Assembly (NCBI GenBank): GCA_005882415.1
Contig: VBAE01000095.1
Location: 3,259 to 13,539, forward strand
Reading direction: 5' to 3'
Length of the DNA stretch: 10,281 bases
Source of the DNA: Alphaproteobacteria bacterium
GTDB lineage: Bacteria; Pseudomonadota; Alphaproteobacteria; Sphingomonadales; Sphingomonadaceae
Under the pieces are notes generated by a model, which worked only from the letters and a program-made list of their open reading frames with translations, ran no database searches and was not told where the DNA came from. The number at the start of each line of letters is the position of its first letter. The first letter of the stretch is position 1. The translations under genes and the position numbers were made by a program. This document shows positions 5,840 to 10,281 of the stretch, piece by piece.

Positions 5840-6853
5840 ATGCACGAGCTGGCACTGCCGCTGCTCATCGGCCTGATCGCCGTCGCGCTTGCGTTCGATT
5901 TCCTGAACGGCCTCCACGACGCCGCCAATTCCATCGCGACCGTGGTCGCCACGCGGCTGTTGAGGCCGGGCCAGGCGGTCGCCTTCGCCGCCTTCTTCAA
6001 CTTCGCCGCCTACTTCCTCTCGCTCGCCGTGCCGAGCTTGCACAAGGTTGCAGACACGATCGGCAAGGGCTTGATCGACAAGGATTTGATCACGCCCGCG
6101 GTCGTGTTCGGGGCGCTCGTCGGGGCAATGTTCTGGAACGTCGTCACCTGGCTGAAGGGCATCCCCTCCTCCTCCAGCCATGCGCTGGTCGGCGGGCTGA
6201 TCGGCTCGGGAGTCGCCCATGCCGGGCTCACCGGGGTGCAATGGTCGGGGCTCAACAAGACGCTGGTCGCGATCGTGCTTTCGCCGATGCTCGGAATGAT
6301 CCTGGCGATGCTGATCATGCTGGTGACGAGCTGGCTTGCAGCGCGCGCCACCCCGCGCGGGGCGGAACGCAGCTTCCGGGTCCTCCACCTCATCTCCGCC
6401 GCGGCTTATTCGGTGGGCCACGGCCTCAACGACGCGCAGAAGACGATGGGGATCATCGCGGTCCTGCTCTACTCGACCGGCTATCTCAGCGGCGAGTTCC
6501 ACGTTCCGCACTGGGTGGCGATCAGCTGCTATGTCGCGATCGGGCTGGGCACGCTGACCGGCGGCTGGCGGATCATCAAGACGATGGGCACCGGCATCAC
6601 CAAGCTCTCCCAGCACCAGGGCTTCAGCGCCTCGGCCGGCGGATCGGTGATGCTGTTCGCCGCCTCCTGGCTCGGCATTCCCGTCTCCACCACCCACACC
6701 ATCACCGGCTGCATCGTCGGCGCGGGCGTAGCGCGGCGGGTCTCGGCGGTGCGCTGGGGGGTGGCCAAAAATGTGGTGGTGGCGTGGATCATCACCATCC
6801 CCGCCTCCGCGGCGGTGGGCGCGGCCTTCTACCTGCTCACGACCCTGTTTTAG
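5840..6853 (+). CDS. pit: Inorganic phosphate transporter, PiT family
   Basis: A 337-aa polytopic inner-membrane protein that should import phosphate, usually as a metal-phosphate complex, driven by protons. The two inverted PiT signature repeats are visible: FLNGLHDAANS near residue 21 and YSVGHGLNDAQKT near 190. GIPSSSSHALVGG (107-119) and GIPVSTTHTITGCIVGAG (from about 292) are the paired loop motifs around the translocation path. Hydrophobic stretches throughout suggest about ten transmembrane helices. The length is close to short bacterial PiT proteins. It follows the DUF47 gene by 12 bases with a GAGGAGCG ribosome binding site, a common two-gene unit. The preceding PhoB suggests phosphate control, although no clear Pho box was found. 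Confidence 0.92.
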   Translation: MHELALPLLIGLIAVALAFDFLNGLHDAANSIATVVATRLLRPGQAVAFAAFFNFAAYFLSLAVPSLHKVADTIGKGLIDKDLITPAVVFGALVGAMFWNVVTWLKGIPSSSSHALVGGLIGSGVAHAGLTGVQWSGLNKTLVAIVLSPMLGMILAMLIMLVTSWLAARATPRGAERSFRVLHLISAAAYSVGHGLNDAQKTMGIIAVLLYSTGYLSGEFHVPHWVAISCYVAIGLGTLTGGWRIIKTMGTGITKLSQHQGFSASAGGSVMLFAASWLGIPVSTTHTITGCIVGAGVARRVSAVRWGVAKNVVVAWIITIPASAAVGAAFYLLTTLF

Positions 6854-6886
6854 GGGGTCCTCCCCGTCGACTGGTCGAACATCCTG

Positions 6887-6938
6887 CCTCCCCAACGTTA
6901 GTTGGGGAGGGGGACCAGCAAAGCTGGTGGAGGGGTGA
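6887..6938 (+). repeat. REP-like structured repeat, unit 1
   Basis: CCTCCCCAAC (6887-6896) and GTTGGGGAGG (6901-6910) form a perfect 10-bp stem with a GTTA loop. The unit continues GGGACCAGC-AA-AGCTGGT-GGAGGGGTGA to 6938, with an inner stem ACCAGC/GCTGGT. It has an inverted partner at 6990-7049 and lies between convergent genes. It could also act as a terminator or transcript-stabilising stem for pit, although there is no T-run. Confidence 0.75.
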
Positions 6939-6989
6939 CAAGGCGAATGCCTCCGCCATCGAGTGCAAGAACCTCCGACTCCGAGCCAG

Positions 6990-7049
6990 ATCACCCCTCC
7001 ACCACATTACATGTGGTCCCCCTCCCCCCGAGCTCCGCTCGCGGGGAGG
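6990..7049 (-). repeat. REP-like structured repeat, unit 2 (inverted copy)
   Basis: Read on the minus strand it follows the same plan as unit 1: CCTCCCC, a variable stem-loop, GGGGAGGGGGACCA, a variable inner stem, TGGTGGAGGGGTGA. Its outer stem is CCTCCCCCCGAGC/GCTCGCGGGGAGG (7021-7033 with 7037-7049, one mismatch) and its inner stem is CCACATTACATGTGG (7000-7014 with a short loop). The inner-stem bases differ from unit 1 but pairing is kept, which supports selection on structure. The pair is separated by about 50 bases. Confidence 0.75.
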
Positions 7050-7080
7050 CAGCTCGCGGCCGTGGCAAAGGACGCGCCGT

Positions 7081-7614
7081 TCAGCCCCTGCGGCGGCGGA
7101 ACAAGAGGATGGGCTTACCGTGATAGGTCGCCATCTCCCGCTCCTCGAAGCCGGTGCGTTCGGCAACTCGGATCGAGGCGGCATTGTCGGGGTCGATGAT
7201 CGCCGGGATGACGTCAGCTTGAAGCGTCGCATCGGCCCATTCGAGGCCTGCCCGCACGGCTTCGACGGCATAGCCCTTGCCCTGCGCGTGGGGGGCGAAG
7301 ATCCAGCCCATCTCGGGGAGGCCGTCGATCGCCGGGACCATGTCGCGCTTGAAGTCTGAGAAGCCGACCTGGCCGATCTGGTCGCCCTCATGCTTCCGCT
7401 CCACCGCCCAATAGCCGAAGCCGAGCAGCGCCCAGAGGCCTTGCGCGGAGAGCATCCGCCGCCAGCTGTCCTCGCGCGAGAAGGGGGTGCCGCCCAAGTG
7501 GCGCACGACTTCGCTGTCCCCCATCGTCTTCGCGTGGGAGTCGAGGTCTTCCGCCCTGAACGGACGGAGGCGGAGCCGCTCGGTCTCGATGATCGGGACC
7601 GGGCGGCCGCGCAT
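7081..7614 (-). CDS. GNAT-family N-acetyltransferase (RimJ/RimL-like)
   Basis: A 177-aa single-domain acetyltransferase. It has IIETERLRLRPF (8-19), the typical opening strand, EMGWIFAPHAQGKGYAVEAV with the acetyl-CoA loop QGKGYA (111-116), and DPDNAASIRVAERTGF (141-156), the C-terminal helix. The frame is open far upstream on the minus strand, but the ATG at 7614 follows the L31 stop by two bases and gives family length; the earlier sequence is a shadow of rpmE. It is co-transcribed with rpmE. RimJ/RimL relatives acetylate N-termini of ribosomal proteins, so a ribosomal target is tempting but not shown. Confidence 0.85.
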   Translation of the reverse strand: MRGRPVPIIETERLRLRPFRAEDLDSHAKTMGDSEVVRHLGGTPFSREDSWRRMLSAQGLWALLGFGYWAVERKHEGDQIGQVGFSDFKRDMVPAIDGLPEMGWIFAPHAQGKGYAVEAVRAGLEWADATLQADVIPAIIDPDNAASIRVAERTGFEEREMATYHGKPILLFRRRRG

Positions 7615-7616
7615 TC

Positions 7617-7853
7617 TTACTTCTTGCCGCCGCCGAGGGTGAGGCCGCCGAAGCGCTTGTTGAAGCGCGCGACCTGGCCGCCCTGGTCGAGCAGGCGGTT
7701 GGTGCCGCCGGTCCAGGCCGGGTGGACCTTGGGATCGATGTCGAGCTGGAGCGTGTCGCCCTCCTTGCCCCAGGTGGAGCGGGTCTCGAACACGGTGCCG
7801 TCGGTCATCTGCACCTTGATCATGTGATAGTCGGGATGGGCGTCGGTCTTCAT
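7617..7853 (-). CDS. rpmE: 50S ribosomal protein L31, Cys-free (C-minus) form
   Basis: A 78-aa protein beginning MKTDAHPDYHMIKVQMTDGTV, with STWGKEGDTLQLDIDPKVHPAWTGG, the clear L31 signature, and FNKRFGGLTLGG near the end. No cysteine is present, so this is the zinc-independent form rather than the zinc-ribbon form. It would sit at the bridge between the ribosomal subunits. AAGGAA lies six bases upstream of the ATG. A downstream GNAT gene follows two bases after the stop. Upstream are two hairpins and a well-spaced promoter. Confidence 0.95.
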   Translation of the reverse strand: MKTDAHPDYHMIKVQMTDGTVFETRSTWGKEGDTLQLDIDPKVHPAWTGGTNRLLDQGGQVARFNKRFGGLTLGGGKK

Positions 7854-7871
7854 CGCAAGTTCCTTGAATGT

Positions 7872-7889
7872 GGCTGGTTCCGACCAGCC
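7872..7889 (-). promoter_or_regulatory. Leader hairpin before rpmE, proximal
   Basis: A 7-bp perfect stem, GGCTGGT with ACCAGCC, four-base loop, just upstream of the rpmE ribosome binding site. L31 autoregulation by binding its own mRNA is known in other bacteria, so this is a candidate site; no proof here. Confidence 0.45.
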
Positions 7890-7902
7890 TCTTACGCATC
7901 GA

Positions 7903-7933
7903 AAGCGGCCATGCCCTGTGGCAGCGGCCGCTT
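7903..7933 (-). promoter_or_regulatory. Leader hairpin before rpmE, distal
   Basis: AAGCGGCC (7903-7910) pairs perfectly with GGCCGCTT (7926-7933), and inside it TGCC pairs with GGCA around a CTGT loop. It lies at or just after the predicted rpmE transcription start, so it would be in the 5' leader. Confidence 0.45.
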
Positions 7934-7943
7934 CTTGGGCGGC

Positions 7944-7972
7944 TCTCTAGCGAATGGGGCGCGGATTGACAA
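7944..7972 (-). promoter_or_regulatory. Sigma-70-like promoter of rpmE
   Basis: On the minus strand TTGTCA (7972-7967) and TAGAGA (7949-7944) are separated by exactly 17 bases. Transcription would start near 7936, giving a leader of about 80 bases before the ATG at 7853. Confidence 0.7.
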
Positions 7973-8004
7973 GCAAGCGCTCGGCGCTCTAGCCCGCATG
8001 CAGC

Positions 8005-8145
8005 GAAGGTGCCGCGCCCGCAAGGGGCGGCTTAATTGGCAAGTCCGGTTCAAGGCCGGCGCTGTGCCCGCAACTGTAAGCGGATGCCCGTTCGAAGGGG
8101 CGCCCGCGAGCCAGAAAACTGCCTCCGCGACGTCGTCCGCATCCG
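8005..8145 (+). ncRNA. Cobalamin riboswitch
   Basis: The run GGCAAGTCCGGTTCAAGGCC (from 8038) and then GCGCTGTGCCCGCAACTG leading into TAAGCGG (8059-8083) match the conserved core of cobalamin riboswitches (GGTTcAA-GC-GCCCGCAACTGTAAGCGG). AGCCAGAAAACTGCC (8109-8123) is a B12-box variant. The aptamer begins near AGGTGCC at 8007 and GGCGGCTTAAT. A 7-bp pairing of CGGATGC (8081-8087) with GCATCCG (8139-8145) marks the likely 3' boundary. The next gene is a BtuB-type receptor, as expected for B12 repression. Exact ends are approximate. Confidence 0.92.
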
Positions 8146-8190
8146 GCCGGGACCAGCCTGGGGTGCGTGGCTGCCGTGCGCAGATGCGAG

Positions 8191-8231
8191 CGGAAGCCTC
8201 CGAGACGACATGAAGATGTCGCTCGAGGAGG
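8191..8231 (+). promoter_or_regulatory. Candidate riboswitch expression platform and ribosome binding site of btuB
   Basis: The Shine-Dalgarno GAGGAGG (8225-8231) is six bases from the btuB ATG. CCTCC (8197-8201) can pair with GGAGG inside it, while a perfect hairpin CGACAT-GAAG-ATGTCG (8206-8221) lies just upstream. These suit translation control by sequestering or freeing the ribosome binding site. No T-run terminator was seen. Confidence 0.5.
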
Positions 8232-8237
8232 TTCAAA

Positions 8238-10091
8238 ATGTTGCCAATTCTCTTTTTGTTAGCTGCGGCGGATGCGGACACCGACACGATCGTCGTCACC
8301 GCCTCGCGCGAGCCGGTGCGCGTGGCGGAGGCGCCGGCGTCGTCCACCGTGTTCGAACGGGAGGAGATCGAGGGAACCGCCCTCCCCTTCGCCTCCGACC
8401 TGCTTCGCCTGTCGCCCGGCGTGTCGGTGTCGAGCTCCGGCCCGCGCGGCACTCTGACCCAGGTGCGGATCCGCGGCGCGGAGGCGAACCACACTTTGCT
8501 GTTCGTCGACGGCATTCGCTTCAACGACCCCGCCGCCGGCAATGAAGCGCGGTTCGAATTGCTGAGCGGCGACGCTCTGTCGCGGCTCGAAGTGGTCAGG
8601 GGACCGCAATCCGCGCTGTGGGGCTCGGAGGCACTCGGCGGAGTGGTCGCGGCGGAGACGGGGGACCCGATGGGCAGGCGCGGCGTGTTCGGCCTGGCCG
8701 AATATGGCAGCCTCGACAGCAGCCGCGGCTCGGCCGAATTCGCGGTCGGGAACGGGCGGTTCGGCATTTCCGGCTCCGGGGGCTGGATGCGCAGCGACGG
8801 GATCGACAGCTTCGGCGGCGGCGAACGCGACGGGTTCGACCATCGCCACGCCTCCTTGAAGGCGGTGCTCCGGCCGCTGCCGGCGCTGGAGCTGGGCGTG
8901 GTCGGCCACTGGATCGAGGGGGAGAGCGACTATGACGGCTTCGACCCCCTCACCTTCCAGCGCGCCGAGACGCTCGACAGCACCAAGAACCGGATCGGGG
9001 CGGTGCGGAGCTGGGCCAAGGTGGCGAGCGGCGGCTGGACGGTGCAGGCGGACGGGAGCTGGCTCGGCAGCGCAAACCGCAACCTCCTCGCCGACGCGCC
9101 CCTGAACCGCACCGAGGGCGAGCGGTTCACGCTGGGTGCCCAGGTGTCTCGGAGCCTCGGCGGGCACCGTTTCACCGCGGCCGTCGAGCATGAGGCGGAG
9201 GATTTCCGCGCCCGCGACCAGATCTATTTCGGCGGCACCGACCAAGACAGGTCGCGGAGCCTCACCGCTTTGATCGGAGAGTGGCGGGCCGAGTGGAGCG
9301 GGCGCTTCTCGACCGACGTCGCCGTCCGCCACGACAGCTTCAGCGCCTTCGCCGACGCGACGACGCTGCGGGCGGCTGCGCTCTTCTCCCCTGCCGAAGG
9401 CTGGCAGCTCCACGCCGCTTATGGCGAGGGAATCGCCCAGCCGACCTTCTACGACCTCTACGGCTTCTTCCCCGGCTCCTTCGCGGGCAATCCGGGGCTG
9501 AAGCCGGAGCGCTCACGCGGAGCCGAGGCGGGGGTTCGCTGGAGCGGGGCCAAGGCGTCGGTTGGGGTCACAGCCTTCGCGGCGCGGCTTCGGGACGAGA
9601 TCGTGCCGACCTTCGATCCTTCCACCTTCCTCTCCGGCACCGCAAACGCGTCGGGGACCAGCCGCAGGCGGGGGATCGAAGCGACCGCCGACTATCGGCC
9701 GAACGCGCAGATCCGCCTGGCTGTGAGCTACACCTTCCTCGATGCGGGCGAGCGGGCGGCGGCGGGGTCGGCGCTGGTCAAGGAAGTCCGGCGGCCGCGG
9801 CACAGCGCCAGCCTGATCGCCAGCGGAGAGCATGGCCGGTTCAGCTGGAGCGCGACCGGGGCCTATGTCGGCAAGCGGACGGACCAGGATTTCGACCTGT
9901 TCCCGGCCCCGACGGTGACTCTCGGCGACTATCTCCTCGCCTCGGCGCGGGTCGGCTACCGGTTGCTCCCGGGCATCGAGCTTTACGCGCGCGCCGAGAA
10001 CGCCTTCGACGCGCAGTATCAGGACGTGGTCGGCTACGGGACTCCCGGAAGGACGGTCTATGCGGGCATTCGCCTTCCTCTTGGGTCTTAG
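8238..10091 (+). CDS. btuB: TonB-dependent vitamin B12 receptor
   Basis: A 617-aa outer-membrane receptor, predicted to import cobalamin. It has a short N-terminal hydrophobic stretch (MLPILFLLAAADA) as signal peptide, the TonB box DTIVVTA just after it, then an N-terminal plug domain with LLRLSPGVSV, QVRIRGAEANHTLLFVDGIRFNDP and LEVVRGPQSALWGSEALGGVV, the usual plug landmarks. A long beta-barrel follows with SGR-type strands, YGEGIAQPTFYDLYGFFPGSFAGNPGLKPE (landmarks FYDLYG, NPGLKPER) and a C-terminal strand ending TVYAGIRLPLGS. The length is that of BtuB. A cobalamin riboswitch directly upstream and an overlapping BtuF-like gene make B12 the likely substrate. The start at 8238 has a strong GAGGAGG. 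Confidence 0.9.
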   Translation: MLPILFLLAAADADTDTIVVTASREPVRVAEAPASSTVFEREEIEGTALPFASDLLRLSPGVSVSSSGPRGTLTQVRIRGAEANHTLLFVDGIRFNDPAAGNEARFELLSGDALSRLEVVRGPQSALWGSEALGGVVAAETGDPMGRRGVFGLAEYGSLDSSRGSAEFAVGNGRFGISGSGGWMRSDGIDSFGGGERDGFDHRHASLKAVLRPLPALELGVVGHWIEGESDYDGFDPLTFQRAETLDSTKNRIGAVRSWAKVASGGWTVQADGSWLGSANRNLLADAPLNRTEGERFTLGAQVSRSLGGHRFTAAVEHEAEDFRARDQIYFGGTDQDRSRSLTALIGEWRAEWSGRFSTDVAVRHDSFSAFADATTLRAAALFSPAEGWQLHAAYGEGIAQPTFYDLYGFFPGSFAGNPGLKPERSRGAEAGVRWSGAKASVGVTAFAARLRDEIVPTFDPSTFLSGTANASGTSRRRGIEATADYRPNAQIRLAVSYTFLDAGERAAAGSALVKEVRRPRHSASLIASGEHGRFSWSATGAYVGKRTDQDFDLFPAPTVTLGDYLLASARVGYRLLPGIELYARAENAFDAQYQDVVGYGTPGRTVYAGIRLPLGS

Positions 10092-10281
10092 CCTGGCGCT
10101 CCCGGGTGCCGCCGACGCCGCGCCGCGGCGGGTGGCGTCGCTCAACCTGTGCACGGACGAGCTTCTGCTGATGCTCGCCGCGCCGGGCCAGATCGCCTCG
10201 GTCACCCACCTCTCTCAGCAGGAGGCGGAGACGCCGCTGTGGCGGCAGGCGCGAGCCTTTCCGAAGAATGACGGCAGCCTG
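10060..10281 (+). CDS. BtuF-like cobalamin ABC transporter substrate-binding protein (partial, N-terminal 74 aa)
   Basis: Starts at an ATG inside the end of btuB (32-base overlap) with GGAAGGA just upstream, and runs off the right edge. It has a Sec signal peptide (MRAFAFLLGLSLALPGAADA, cleavage about residue 20), then RRVASLNLCTDELLLMLAAPGQIASVTHL, the typical opening of periplasmic B12/siderophore-type binding proteins (landmarks RVASLNLC, DELLL). It would bind cobalamin in the periplasm and deliver it to BtuCD. Its place behind riboswitch and btuB supports B12 over heme or iron chelates. The overlapping frame of btuB in the same bases is real, so the start is based on the signal peptide and ribosome binding site. 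Confidence 0.8.
   Translation, partial: MRAFAFLLGLSLALPGAADAAPRRVASLNLCTDELLLMLAAPGQIASVTHLSQQEAETPLWRQARAFPKNDGSL

Noticed and set aside
4187..6994. 935-aa open frame on the minus strand
   Set aside because: It runs opposite to the Nudix, phoB, DUF47 and pit genes, and its translation is Asp/Arg/Gly-rich low-complexity shadow sequence without recognisable domains.
5524..7359. 611-aa plus-strand open frame
   Set aside because: It crosses DUF47, pit and the intergenic repeats in a different frame; it is an effect of high GC.
8259..9413. 384-aa minus-strand open frame
   Set aside because: Shadow of btuB, as its Arg/Ala-rich content and lack of domains show.

Overview
The window looks like a high-GC alphaproteobacterial chromosome, most likely of a sphingomonad. 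This is inferred from base composition, dense gene packing, the gene set (glutaryl-CoA dehydrogenase next to a class III CoA-transferase, Cys-free L31, a B12-riboswitch-controlled BtuB-type receptor) and the REP-like CCTCCCC/GGGGAGG intergenic repeat. No rRNA, tRNA, CRISPR array or transposase was seen.

Positions 1-1020, read on the minus strand, hold the left-running end of a small RiPP-like locus. It has a 47-codon candidate precursor peptide, a terminator-like hairpin, and then the N-terminal 244 codons of an asparagine-synthetase-like protein that has Ser where the glutaminase Cys would be, as in lasso-peptide cyclases. The rest of the cluster would lie to the left of the window. This is the most likely place for an undescribed system.

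Positions 1155-5086 (plus strand) form a tightly overlapped run: glutaryl-CoA dehydrogenase, a GNAT acetyltransferase, a CaiB/BaiF CoA-transferase (probably activating glutarate), a Nudix hydrolase and a PhoB-type response regulator. Adjacent genes overlap by 1-4 bases. After a 96-base gap come a PhoU-like DUF47 protein and a PiT phosphate transporter. The run therefore joins lysine/glutarate catabolism to phosphate regulation and uptake.

Positions 6854-7080, between convergent genes, hold a pair of inverted, structured repeat units. Positions 7081-7972 (minus) carry a second GNAT gene downstream of ribosomal protein L31 (rpmE), with a clear sigma-70-like promoter and a leader containing two hairpins.

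Positions 8001-10281 (plus) are a vitamin B12 uptake operon: a cobalamin riboswitch with a visible candidate expression platform, a BtuB-like TonB-dependent receptor, and the start of an overlapping BtuF-like periplasmic binding protein that runs off the right edge.
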